Source: Flavisolibacter nicotianae (lineage in GTDB: Bacteria > Bacteroidota > Bacteroidia > Chitinophagales > Chitinophagaceae). From it: 64,000 nt of DNA. Each line of letters starts with the position of its first letter. Within the stretch, counting starts at the first letter, position 1. Of this stretch, positions 55,201 to 63,013 are shown piece after piece. The DNA lies in assembly GCF_003628535.1 (NCBI RefSeq), contig NZ_RBCI01000014.1, positions 202,574 to 266,573 of the forward strand. The letters are read 5' to 3'. Under the pieces are notes generated by a model. The model worked only from the letters and a program-made list of their open reading frames with translations. It was not told the origin of the DNA and did no database searches. A program made the translations under genes and the position numbers.

Positions 55201-55739
55201 TGAAGTTCAAATGTGCCGTCTGCTTTCGTCGCTGTTCCCCCCTTTGCGCCTTTCACCTGCACAGAGGCGCCCGCGACAGGGTTTCCTTCACCGTTCACGA
55301 CTTTTCCGGTAATGACCTGTGCGGCCTCGATTGCAGTTGTGCTTCCCTGCTGAATGAGTGCCGCATTCATAATGCCTGAAGACCGTGCAGGCAAAACCGC
55401 CGTTCTCTTCCGCAGAATAATCACCTGGTCTTTGTAAACCCATGCGATGTTTTTCGGATACAACACTTCGGTCAGCAAATCGTCCAAACGCACTTTGCCG
55501 GAACTCAATTTCATTTTTTCGGAATCGTCCAGGACACTGTTACTGTAGAACAGGGTAAAACCCGTTTGTTTTTTTATGGATTTGAACAAATCAGCCAGCG
55601 ACATGTGTTCCTTGCCGATGGTCACCCATGGGTCTTGCGGGTTGTTTTGCGCATTGGCAGCAATACCTCCCAGGAGGAAAAGAACAAGCAGGAACCAGCG
55701 GGAAAAAGGCCCGGTCACCTTTTCTTTTAAGCAAAGCAT
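52236..55739 (-). CDS. susC: SusC-family TonB-linked transporter with STN domain (PUL2)
   Basis: A 1167-residue transducer-type SusC. The signal peptide (about 13-31) is followed by an STN domain (about 35-110: MSLADLFKSIKKQTGFTLFY, VRLDDLLTEVLYPKNIAWVY) that contacts the FecR anti-sigma factor. Then come a carboxypeptidase-like domain (VITGKVVNGEGNPVAGASVQ), a TonB box region VVVIGYGTRKK, the plug (GQLAGVQVQQINGAPGGEGL, PLYVVDGYPMEDG, STAIYGSRGANGVVIITTKK) and the barrel ending FIVGLNLTF. With sigma and FecR genes directly upstream, it should signal substrate presence as well as import it. Confidence 0.95.
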   Translation of the reverse strand: MLCLKEKVTGPFSRWFLLVLFLLGGIAANAQNNPQDPWVTIGKEHMSLADLFKSIKKQTGFTLFYSNSVLDDSEKMKLSSGKVRLDDLLTEVLYPKNIAWVYKDQVIILRKRTAVLPARSSGIMNAALIQQGSTTAIEAAQVITGKVVNGEGNPVAGASVQVKGAKGGTATKADGTFELQIENGAGVLVVSFVGYEQQEIAIGDKTSVHVVLKQAAGQLSDVVVIGYGTRKKSDLTGAVASVSANNLKERAAVNFGEAIAGQLAGVQVQQINGAPGGEGLSIRVRGTGSITQSNSPLYVVDGYPMEDGAFRLVNPNDIESIQILKDASSTAIYGSRGANGVVIITTKKGKSGTPTVSLNVYTGVQQRSKKIAVMNRDQYVQWFMDGRNQAWLDQPIINADPDKSPHTVNDPNGRRKLYPSANSLYMIPDGQNGYKYNFFDPASVAQMPDNDWQDQLFRTAPMKEYEASVTGGSDKTRYAFSGSYVKQEGISLNTDYQRFNFRNNIESQLAKRLKVGLNLNAYSTKGREQANGKDAPILYSLTLPPVYDLYNADGTYGSMVRNPEILAGDVANPIGIAEQIERYRRRYGWLGTLYGELDVTDNLKYRININGGIQNNNYENYEPSYVDLDGSKGPRPAKATNELATDYDWVLEQTLSYTQKFAQKHDVALLGGFSSQQHNNDFMYGEARGFPNDNIHTLNAGTMYQLSSTKSAYSMISYFARANYTFDSRYLLTATVRTDGSSRFGQNKKWGVFPSVSAAWRVSQENFMAGLSHTINDLKIRASYGVAGNNRIGNYSAIGLLGTGFYPTGDALQNIVSPSTIPNADLGWEKVLQTNVGFDLGLFNNRIRLEGDFYNSKSIDLLLNVPVPTVTGYSSQIQNIGKVQNKGMEFLLTTKNLTGRLKWSSDFNISFNRNKVLEVGPGGQPIFASAPNANNAFITKPGFPIASFYGYVFQGVFMNQDELNKYPHLPADKVGDGRYLDVNGDGKLDQTDKAILGNNQPKFVGGFGNNFSYRNFTLSAQLSYSYGAHLFSFFKRMVDIYHGDRNSMIEQVDRWRSPDQPGDGMHFRATRNPTGWQRDPSSAWITDGSYVRLRNITLAYDFNQIKLKTVNISSLRLYATGQNLTTWTKYPGYDPENSSEGDGLSRGGDYLGYPAARAFIVGLNLTF

Positions 55740-55957
55740 TCGTTTCAGATTTTGGAGTTAAAGAAGAATCGTCTTCCCTAAGACAGGAAAACAGCAATTC
55801 GGGTGAACAGGTAAGCGCTTTTTTATCTTCTATTTTTTATCCCTCCTTTATCGCGAACAGAAAACGCATGCTGGCGCCCGATAGCCGAAGCCGGCATGCC
55901 CACTGTCCTGCGGCCGTCGGCGGCAGCAACAGCGGGCAGGTATCAGAACGGCACGCG

Positions 55958-57082
55958 TTAGCGCAGATAAAGAACGCTGTCTTTTATGGAAGAATACACG
56001 TCTGCGGACAACCGGAGGTTTTCCAGGAACAGTTGCAAGGATTGGGTTTTCGTCAACGCCCCGCTGAATGTTTTCGTTTGCAGGGCCCTATTTTCAAAAT
56101 GAACGTTGACGCCATACCACCGCGTCAAAACACCCGACAGTTCCTGCAAGGGGGTATTGTGAAAATAATAAACGCCTTTCATCCAGGATAGCACATCGGA
56201 CTCATCAAAGGTTTCAGTCTGAAATCCTTTTTGCACAGTGTAGGTTGCCTTGTAACCGGGTCTTAAGTGTACCTGCCTGTTTCCGGCTCCCTTGGTTGTA
56301 ACGGAACCCTCTACCAGTGCGGTTTGGATGTTATCAGGATGATAGGTATTCACATTGAACTGCGTTCCGGTGACCCACACGTCTGTTTGCGGCGTATGCA
56401 CAACAAAAGGCCGAAGCCTGTTTTTCGCGACTTTAAAATAGGCCTCCCCTTCCACATAGACTTCGCGTGTAGGACCGGGAAGACCGCAAGGAAAACGCAG
56501 TTTCGTTGCGGCATTCAGCCAGACTTCCGAGCCATCGGCCAGCCAGACCTTGTACGCCAACACAGGAGGCACGGATACGGTTCGCCAGCGTACGCTCCCG
56601 GAGGGAGACGACTGATCCGTCAAACCCCGCTCATCGATTTGCATGGTGGTGCCGTCGAATGCAACTTTTTTTGAAACCCCGCGCTGAATGGGAATAATTG
56701 TGCCGTTTTCCAGGGCAAGTGTCACCCCGGGTACACTTCGTGCCTCCTTCACAGGCTCTCGCTGTCCGTTGAATAAATAGATCCCGGTAAAAACAGCTGC
56801 CGCGACGGCTGCGGCGCTGAGCGCTTTCAGGATCGCGAGGCGCGGTGTGCTGCGTTTCTGTAAAAGGGGTTTGATTTCCTGCCAGTTTTGCTCTTCATTT
56901 TTCGTTATAGAAAAACCTGTTTCTGCTGCCTGCTGCACCAGTTCATTCAGGTCCAGCCATTGCTGACGCACATCCGGGTCATGGGCCAGCAATTGCTCCA
57001 ATACCTGGTTGTCCGCCGGATCAATGGTGTTGGTGATCTTCTCCAGCAACATAACTTGTATCTGCTCACTTGTATATTCCAT
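55958..57082 (-). CDS. FecR-family anti-sigma factor (PUL2)
   Basis: About 374 residues from MEYTSEQIQVMLLEKITNTI (57082); this ATG lies 19 bp after the sigma stop and has AGAGTAGGA in front. An N-terminal cytoplasmic sigma-binding part (about 1-85) is followed by one membrane helix (LKALSAAAVAAAVFTGIYLF, about 90-110) and a periplasmic FecR domain: WLADGSEVWLNAATKLRFPC, REVYVEGEAYFKVAKNRLRP, FVVHTPQTDVWVTGTQFNVN. The C-terminal DUF4974 region (LQELSGVLTRWYGVNVHFEN) resembles an STN fold and should meet the SusC STN domain. It holds the sigma factor until SusC is loaded. Confidence 0.93.
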   Translation of the reverse strand: MEYTSEQIQVMLLEKITNTIDPADNQVLEQLLAHDPDVRQQWLDLNELVQQAAETGFSITKNEEQNWQEIKPLLQKRSTPRLAILKALSAAAVAAAVFTGIYLFNGQREPVKEARSVPGVTLALENGTIIPIQRGVSKKVAFDGTTMQIDERGLTDQSSPSGSVRWRTVSVPPVLAYKVWLADGSEVWLNAATKLRFPCGLPGPTREVYVEGEAYFKVAKNRLRPFVVHTPQTDVWVTGTQFNVNTYHPDNIQTALVEGSVTTKGAGNRQVHLRPGYKATYTVQKGFQTETFDESDVLSWMKGVYYFHNTPLQELSGVLTRWYGVNVHFENRALQTKTFSGALTKTQSLQLFLENLRLSADVYSSIKDSVLYLR

Positions 57083-57101
57083 TCCTACTCTGTAGACAAC
57101 A

Positions 57102-57653
57102 TTATTTATCAAAGGGGTGAACCGCATTCATTTTTACCCGCACACGCAAAAATTTGACCGCCAGCTTTAAATGACTTTTCAGTGAATTCACACTGATGCC
57201 CATTTCCGCTGCGGCTTCGGTGTATTGCTTGTTTTCCAGATGCACCAGCCGAAAGGCGTTGAAACGCTGAGCGGGCAATTCGTGCAGCATCGCCAGGAAA
57301 CCTCCTTCTGCCGGCCGATCCTGCACCTCTTCCCAGAGGCCAGCCGTCGTATGCGCGGCGTATTCAAGCCGCTTTTTATTTTCCACACTTGACTTGGCTA
57401 AATAATTCAGGCACCGGTTACGGATGGACGCATGAAGATAGGATTTCAGCGACTGGTGAACGCTGCGGTAAAGTTGTTTATTCCAAAGATCCAAAAAAAG
57501 CTGCTGCACCTGGTCTTCTGCCTCCTCACCGTTTTTTAAAATAAGATAAGCCTGCAACCGCAACGGTTTGAAATACTGTTTAAACACCTGTTCGAAGGCC
57601 AATTCATCGCCTTTTTTTAAAGCAGTCAACAAATCCTGGTCGATCATTTCCAT
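57102..57653 (-). CDS. ECF RNA polymerase sigma factor (PUL2)
   Basis: A 183-residue ECF sigma-70 factor of the Bacteroidota SusC-linked type. Region 2 reads ELAFEQVFKQYFKPLRLQAY then GEEAEDQVQQLFLDLW; the central part has LKSYLHASIRNRCLNYLAK; region 4 is LPAQRFNAFRLVHLENKQYT followed by EAAAEMGISVNSLKSHLKLA, the helix-turn-helix. It should direct transcription of the PUL2 susCD operon when released by FecR. It is the first gene of the sigma-FecR-SusC-SusD series. Confidence 0.93.
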   Translation of the reverse strand: MEMIDQDLLTALKKGDELAFEQVFKQYFKPLRLQAYLILKNGEEAEDQVQQLFLDLWNKQLYRSVHQSLKSYLHASIRNRCLNYLAKSSVENKKRLEYAAHTTAGLWEEVQDRPAEGGFLAMLHELPAQRFNAFRLVHLENKQYTEAAAEMGISVNSLKSHLKLAVKFLRVRVKMNAVHPFDK

Positions 57654-58193
57654 AAGATTACAGTTTCAAAAAATAACAGCAAAGAATGGAGACTTTTGCT
57701 GCATTGTTTCTTTAAATGATTCCGACAGATACTTCCCAACGTCAATGCGTGAACCCTGCCTGCGTCGGTCCTATTTGGGAGCCGTTGCCGCAGTCATACG
57801 CTAACAACCCGGACCAGCCAGCAGCTGCTTAAAGCCAGGCTTGTCATCTGCCTCTTTTCATGATGCCCGGCAACCAGATACATTTCTACGCAAGGGTCAA
57901 AGCGATAAAAGCAATCCGTTCGAAATGCAGTTCCAGGACCATGCGGATACACCCTGCTACATGATCCAACCATACAGGTTCGTGCCATGATGATTGATCG
58001 GCAGCTCACAAGCAAACAGGTTCCATTTTGGGGAAATCGTTTTCCGCAAAGCGGCAATTTCAATTTTATAATACAAATCGAAATTTATCTTCTAAATGTA
58101 ATATCCTTTCCTACTTTCTAAAAAATTATTTTCGACATATGGAAAACGCCGGCTTAACAAAACATTGGAAAACCTACAGAAAAAAAGCAATCA
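57654..58193. other. Intergenic region upstream of the sigma gene
   Basis: No gene was recognised. It must contain the promoter of the sigma/FecR unit on the minus strand, but no motif stands out. Confidence 0.4.
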
Positions 58194-58493
58194 ATGGAAA
58201 CAACCAAGGATAAGCCATTATCAAACCAACTGCGGCAGCAGTTAAAAGAATTGTATGTGCTGCGGCAGTTTATACCGGAAGCGGCTATCGGCATTGGTCG
58301 GTGCAAAGAAGCGGTTTGAACTGAAAACATCCCCGAATGTAATAGAACCAAAAACGATGCAATTGATTTCAGAAAACACTATAAAATAATTAAAAATAGT
58401 GTACCGGAGGTAGTAGGCAAGTGGTCTTACGCGACGGGGAGCGGTTTCAACCTGCCTTTTAAAGAAGCGAACATGAGATATTTCGACACTTAA
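58194..58493 (+). pseudogene. Degraded small gene, frame-broken
   Basis: An ATG at 58194 opens METTKDKPLSNQLRQQLKEL then YVLRQFIPEAAIGIGRCKEAV before a stop at 58317-58319. A second frame continues KRFELKTSPNVIEPKTMQLI, and a third reads KIIKNSVPEVVGKWSYATGS then GFNLPFKEANMRYFDT to a stop near 58493. All three pieces have protein-like composition, so this looks like one small gene with two frameshifts. No family was recognised. Confidence 0.35.
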
Positions 58494-58556
58494 ATACTGT
58501 AGGAACAAAATACCCCCTGCGAAAAAGGAGCTACCTAAAAGAGTAGTCTGGTCGTA

Positions 58557-60755
58557 TTATTTCTTAACGAACTTCACCTGCGTTAGCGTTTCACTTCCTT
58601 TTACCATCAACGTGTAGGTTCCTGCCGAAAGGCTACTCGTTTCAATGGTGAACACATTGCTACCCTCTACCACATTTATGCTCCCGCTGGCAAGAGTTCT
58701 GCCGGTTGCATCCACTATACTGTAGCGGAGCATTTCTTTCTTTGCACTGGCCACTTGCAGACTAGTGGTTTCCCGTGCCGGGTTGGGGTAAAGCATCACT
58801 AAGGCTTTTCTCCGGGAGATGTTCACCGGAAGGATACGTGAATAGCGGAAGGTTCCGTCGTTGTCCACCATCTTCAGGCGATAGTATACGACAGGCGCAC
58901 CCAGCGCCACAATGTTTTTGTCGGTGAAGGTGTAAATATTGCCAGCACTTGCATTAGTAGCCGCCAAGCTGTTCGTTTTGGCAAAGTTTCTCCCATCCAT
59001 GCTTCTTTCCACCTCAAAAGTAGCCACGCCTTGCTCATTGGCCGTTCTCCAGTTCAGCACCCCATCAGCCGCTTGCAAATGGGCGGAAAAATCAACAAGC
59101 GTAAGAGGAAGCGGTGAAAATGAAGCCGATGCAAGAAAGAAACCGCTGAAACCAGCCACATCAAAAGTAACTGCCCAAGCGTTCACGCTGTTATTCCACT
59201 CTACACTCGTGGGAACAATGCCGGCGGTGGTTTCACTGTAAGTATCAAACAGTCCTGTGCCGTTGTTGCTCGTGCCGCTGCGTTTGTAGATGCGCACATT
59301 GGCTTTGTTGTTTGTTATGTCTGCTGCATCAATGGGGAGGTCAGGTCCGTGGTTGGGAACAGTGTTGTAGGCCGTGAAATCGGCTTGGCTGTAATAAAGG
59401 GTGATGGTGGCTGTAGCGGTAGTGCCATTTTGTGAAGGTGTGATGCCATAATGCCGTTGTACGTATGGCTGTCCGCTGGCTGTAGTGGGAACACTTGGCT
59501 CTATCCAAACACTATCGGCGATGTTTCCTGCTACAGGATTAGCACCACTTGGTGTGATGGAAGAGACAAGGTTACAACTACCCTGAAAATCCACCCTATT
59601 TCCCACTCCACCAACAGGAATGACTTGAACGAAGCTTGCCACAGGAAGTGTATAGTTCAAGCAATAATTGTTCTGGCACTCGTAGGAGTAGGCTGTACTT
59701 CTCTCAACCCCATTGCCAAACTGTCCGTAGTTCTCACCCGTAAAACAGAAAGTTTTCCCATCTGCAGAAAGTAGCGCACCATAAAAGTTAAACCCTCCTC
59801 TACTTATCTGCTGTGGATTGTCATGTCCGCCAATTTGAACCGGTTCGTTATGCTGAGTGGTTGTACCATCACCCAATTGACCTTTGTTATTTTGGCCCCA
59901 TGCCCAAAGGGTACCATCACTTTGTACACCCATACTGAACCCATCGCCACCACCTATCATCCGCCATTGGTTACTCGTACCAACTTGTACTGGCGATGAC
60001 TTGTTTACCGTTGTTCCATCGCCAAGTTGTCCATATCCGTTGTATCCCCATGCCCAAAGCGTGCCATTGATCTTTAGACCAAGGCTGACATAATCACCGC
60101 CATAGATATCAACCCAATCTTTGTCTGTGCCAATCTGGGCAGGGCTTGTTCCGTCAGGCCCAGCTTCACCATATCCGTTGTATCCCCAGCCCCAAAGGGT
60201 ACCGTCGCTTTTTATAGCCAAGATATGATAAGCGCCAGCAGCGAGACTCACCCAGTTAGATTCCGCCCCAATTTGAACTGGCGAAAAATGTGGATCATAA
60301 GGGCCGTTACCTACATTACCGATGCCCCAGCCCCAAAGGGTTCTATCCTTGCGAATGGCAATCGTAGTGTTTAATAGAGCAACTACACTCCGCCATTTGC
60401 TAGCCCCAATTTGCACCGGTGAGGTTCTCGGTGTGTTGGTACCATCTCCAAGTGAACCGTAGGCATTATCGCCCCAAGCCCAAAGTGTGCTATCCTTTTT
60501 CAATGCAACAGTATGAAATGTACCACAGGCTACACTTGCCCAACCGGTATCGGTACCAACCTGTATTGGAGTCGGCCTGGAGCCAACTGAACCATCACCC
60601 AAGTAGTCTCCACCAGAGGCCCAAAGCGTACCATCGCTTCGAATGGTAAAGAATATCCCTGAACCCGAGGCAAAGGTCTTCCACGTCAAGTTTTGAGAAA
60701 ATGCAGCAGGTGCAAACACTATGAGAAAGAGAAGAAAAGCACACACTTTTTGCAT
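58557..60755 (-). CDS. RCC1-repeat secreted protein with type IX secretion tail
   Basis: About 732 residues from MQKVCAFLLFLIVFAPAAFS (60755), a signal peptide. Roughly seven RCC1/ATS1-type beta-propeller repeats follow (about 30-340), each with the pattern ALKKDSTLWAWGDNAYGSLG DGT..SPVQIG. After a beta-rich middle, the C-terminal 75 residues form a T9SS type A sorting domain: VMLYPNPARETTSLQVASA, YSIVDATGRTLASG, SSLSAGTYTLMVKG, KFVKK. It should be secreted and attached to the surface or released; RCC1-like propellers mediate protein binding. No enzymatic motif is visible. Confidence 0.88.
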   Translation of the reverse strand: MQKVCAFLLFLIVFAPAAFSQNLTWKTFASGSGIFFTIRSDGTLWASGGDYLGDGSVGSRPTPIQVGTDTGWASVACGTFHTVALKKDSTLWAWGDNAYGSLGDGTNTPRTSPVQIGASKWRSVVALLNTTIAIRKDRTLWGWGIGNVGNGPYDPHFSPVQIGAESNWVSLAAGAYHILAIKSDGTLWGWGYNGYGEAGPDGTSPAQIGTDKDWVDIYGGDYVSLGLKINGTLWAWGYNGYGQLGDGTTVNKSSPVQVGTSNQWRMIGGGDGFSMGVQSDGTLWAWGQNNKGQLGDGTTTQHNEPVQIGGHDNPQQISRGGFNFYGALLSADGKTFCFTGENYGQFGNGVERSTAYSYECQNNYCLNYTLPVASFVQVIPVGGVGNRVDFQGSCNLVSSITPSGANPVAGNIADSVWIEPSVPTTASGQPYVQRHYGITPSQNGTTATATITLYYSQADFTAYNTVPNHGPDLPIDAADITNNKANVRIYKRSGTSNNGTGLFDTYSETTAGIVPTSVEWNNSVNAWAVTFDVAGFSGFFLASASFSPLPLTLVDFSAHLQAADGVLNWRTANEQGVATFEVERSMDGRNFAKTNSLAATNASAGNIYTFTDKNIVALGAPVVYYRLKMVDNDGTFRYSRILPVNISRRKALVMLYPNPARETTSLQVASAKKEMLRYSIVDATGRTLASGSINVVEGSNVFTIETSSLSAGTYTLMVKGSETLTQVKFVKK

Positions 60756-60856
60756 AGGAACAGTCAGTTTATAGATAGTAGTTAGTTTGAAAAGCAATTT
60801 AATTAAAAAAAGAGATTTTTCCCTAAAAAACACGAGGCATAGCTTAAGATTCGGAC

Positions 60857-60935
60857 GCTAAGAGATTGAATACACCATCGAGTTTTCCTCTCCTATCCAA
60901 TTCTACACCAATGGCAAAATCGAGAGCTTAGACCT
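60857..60935 (+). repeat. Dispersed 320-bp repeat, copy F/G, left part
   Basis: GCTAAGAGATTGAATACACC, CTCTCCTATCC, CACCAATGGCAAAATCGAG and AGCTTAGACCT match copy C up to the first four bases of the hairpin. At 60935 the repeat is interrupted by the IS110 element and resumes at 62554. Confidence 0.8.
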
Positions 60936-60945
60936 TCTATAGTAC

Positions 60946-62307
60946 TCAAGCCACTTGCTGTTTGAGTTCAAAGAGCTTCCTTTCCAATAATGCAATCTTT
61001 GCTTGTTTATATTTTGTCTGATATTCTTGCAGGTCGACCGGATTAAATTCTTGTTTGTAGCGGACCATTTTGTAGTAGATGGTAGCGATCTTGTTGGCGG
61101 TGGCCACTATTGCATAACGGTTGCCGCCTTTGCCTTTCATTCTACGGAAGTAATCACCTAACCAGTTATCGCTGCGTTATACAGCGTTGGCGGCATGGCG
61201 GAAGGCCTGCGAAGCCACATTGGGTGTTTTCTTTAAAAGCATGCTGCTGATTAGCTTACCGCCCGTGATTTTGTTGTTTGGACACAGGTTCAGCCACGAG
61301 ATAAAATGTTTGGCCGTGGGCCACTTGCTTAGGTTTGCACCGGTTTCGAAGAGGATTTCAAGCGCAGTGCCTTCGCCCATGCCGTAAATGGCTGTGACAT
61401 CAACACCGTGAATGGCTTGGAGAAAAGCACGTGTGTCAAACTGGGGCGTATTCTTGTGTGCCCGTTTTTTTGCGTTGCTGAGCGCAGGAGCTAAATTTTC
61501 TTTTGGGCCAACCTGCAGGGGTTCTGCTTTTTGGTAAGTCTGCAACTGACGTTCAATTTCCTGATCACAGATAGTGATACGTTCCTTGTAGTAGCAGTAG
61601 CACTGATAGCATTCCTTCAGCAAAAACAATTGCTCGCTTCTCCAAGTACCCTGAAGTGATTTGATGATCGTTTCTCTGTCCGCCTTCACCGTCTTTCCGA
61701 CAAACGTCTGTAGCTTTTCCGGGTTTCGTTCCCCGGCAAGAACGGCGCTTATAACAGCCAACCCACTTTGCCCGGTGATGTCGTTAATGACCGTGTGCAA
61801 TTTGACGTTCATGAGCTCCATAGCTTTTTGCATGCGGAGCACAAAACGGCTCTGGTCCTGCGTGAGCGTTCTGCGGAACCGGACCATCGCGCGGAGGGAT
61901 TCCTGCTCATCACTGGGCAAAAAAGAGCTTTTCAGAAGCGCACAACTATGAAGTCGTTGTATCCACATCGCGTCATCTTCATCATTTTTTCGGCCACTGA
62001 CATTGCGAACGTGTCGTGAATTGACCAAGTATACCTCAAAGCCTTCTTTGATGAGTACACCAAAAAGTGGCTTCCAGTAAACACCAGTGCTCTCCATGGC
62101 GACAGTGTCAATGTTGCATTGCTTTAGCCACCCTGCGATAGCAAGTAGATCACAGGTCATCGAACCAAAGGTGCGCACACGTTGTTCATCCCGCCCTTCT
62201 GGAACAGCCACGGCATGGAATGTATCACCAATGTCAATACCAGCCGCATTGGCATGCACAAGTGGAAGACCATTGGGAACTTTGTTTTTTGTTGAACGCT
62301 TTTGCAT
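60946..62307 (-). pseudogene. IS110-family transposase with one internal stop
   Basis: Read from MQKRSTKNKVPNGLPLVHAN (62307), the DEDD/RuvC-like domain shows AAGIDIGDTFHAVAVPEG, TVAMESTGVYWKPLF and NSRHVRNVSGRKNDEDDAMW with the expected acidic residues. The C-terminal Tnp_20 domain reads LQAIHGVDVTAIYGMGEGTA, then FISWLNLCPNNKITGGKLIS and SQAFRHAANAV. A TAA at 61177-61179 falls where relatives have Tyr (AANAVYRSDNW). The same frame continues RSDNWLGDYFRRMKGKGGNR to 60946, so one C-to-A change truncated about 77 residues of a 453-codon gene. Activity of the shortened protein is doubtful. Confidence 0.85.
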
Positions 62308-62309
62308 AA

Positions 62310-62450
62310 AAGAAGATTTAAGCAAAAGCACTCCACGCACCTTCCTTCTACATTTACGCTTCTATACGGGCTCCTGAAAGGTCCCATTGTGAAATATACA
62401 GGGAAAGTGAAACCAGACTACGATATGGACTACTTGCCCATTGGTCGACA
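62310..62450 (-). ncRNA. Predicted IS110 bridge RNA
   Basis: On the minus strand, upstream of the transposase start, four guide-like strings occur in the canonical order. LTG ATCGTAG (62424-62418) equals the left target ending in core AG. RTG GGACCT (62384-62379) is complementary to core plus right target AGGTC over five bases. LDG TATAGAAG (62366-62359) equals the element's 3' end plus core. RDG TTTGCTTA (62326-62319) is complementary to the element's 5' end TAAGCAAA. The two loops are of similar size (about 33-34 nt between guides). The RNA ends are not determined. Confidence 0.6.
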
Positions 62451-62553
62451 AGGCTTTTTCGTGAAGTACTTTCCCTAAATCTACACAGAAGAATGACTGT
62501 ACCGCAGTACGCAAGTTCTTTCTCTCGAAATATTGGTGCAGCCAATTTGCTTA

Positions 62554-62800
62554 CTACGATCTGTCGTAGGTGTCATTTTGGGATGATTACTGAAACAAAA
62601 GAATTCTTGAAAACGATAGCTGTTTATGTTTGAAAGAGTTCTCAAAACGAGCCGAAACGCGACGAAGCGTAGGTCCTCCACCCTCGTGCCACGTGATTTA
62701 AATCTGCAAGCGTATTTTGATTGGCCAACTGCTTATCTGAAAAGGTTCAATTCACTCAGGAGCCACGTCGGTAGCTTCCAAATCAGCACTCCGTGCGAAG
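62554..62800 (+). repeat. Dispersed 320-bp repeat, copy F/G, right part
   Basis: It resumes with CTACGATCTGTCGTAGGTGTC right after the IS110 end, then AAAAGAATTCTTGAAAACG, AGCTGTTTATGTTTGAAAG, GTTCTCAAAACGAGCC and a tail with GGTTCAATTCACTCAGGAG and CCGTGC. The first 90 bp are almost identical to copy C; the tail is more diverged. Confidence 0.8.
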
Positions 62801-63013
62801 CAACAAATGGTACAACAAAAAAAATGTAACTTGCTATTGTCCGCAATTCTTCCGCAAAGCAAAAAAAATTCCGCACCTCCCAATCCAAACCCTCTTTTCT
62901 CTCGTTTATTCTTATCCAACTCCTTCCAAAACCGCCAACTGGTATCTAACTCCTGGGTGAATCATCGAGACCGGCCCTGATGACACATTTTTTACCCGTA
63001 AATCAACAAGTGT
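62801..63013. other. Upstream region of the DUF4331 gene
   Basis: Pyrimidine-rich DNA without a recognisable gene; presumably holds the promoter for the following gene. Confidence 0.4.

Larger units (their letters stand above)
60936..62555 (-). mobile_element. IS110-family insertion sequence inside a dispersed repeat
   Basis: About 1620 bp inserted in the repeat hairpin. Removing it restores ACCTACGATCTGTCGTAGGT and joins the two repeat halves exactly as in copy C. The only overlap is the dinucleotide CT (AG on the element's strand), present at 60934-60935 and 62554-62555. There are no terminal inverted repeats and no longer target duplication, as usual for IS110. The transposase reads toward the left end; a non-coding segment of about 245 bp precedes it. 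Confidence 0.85.
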
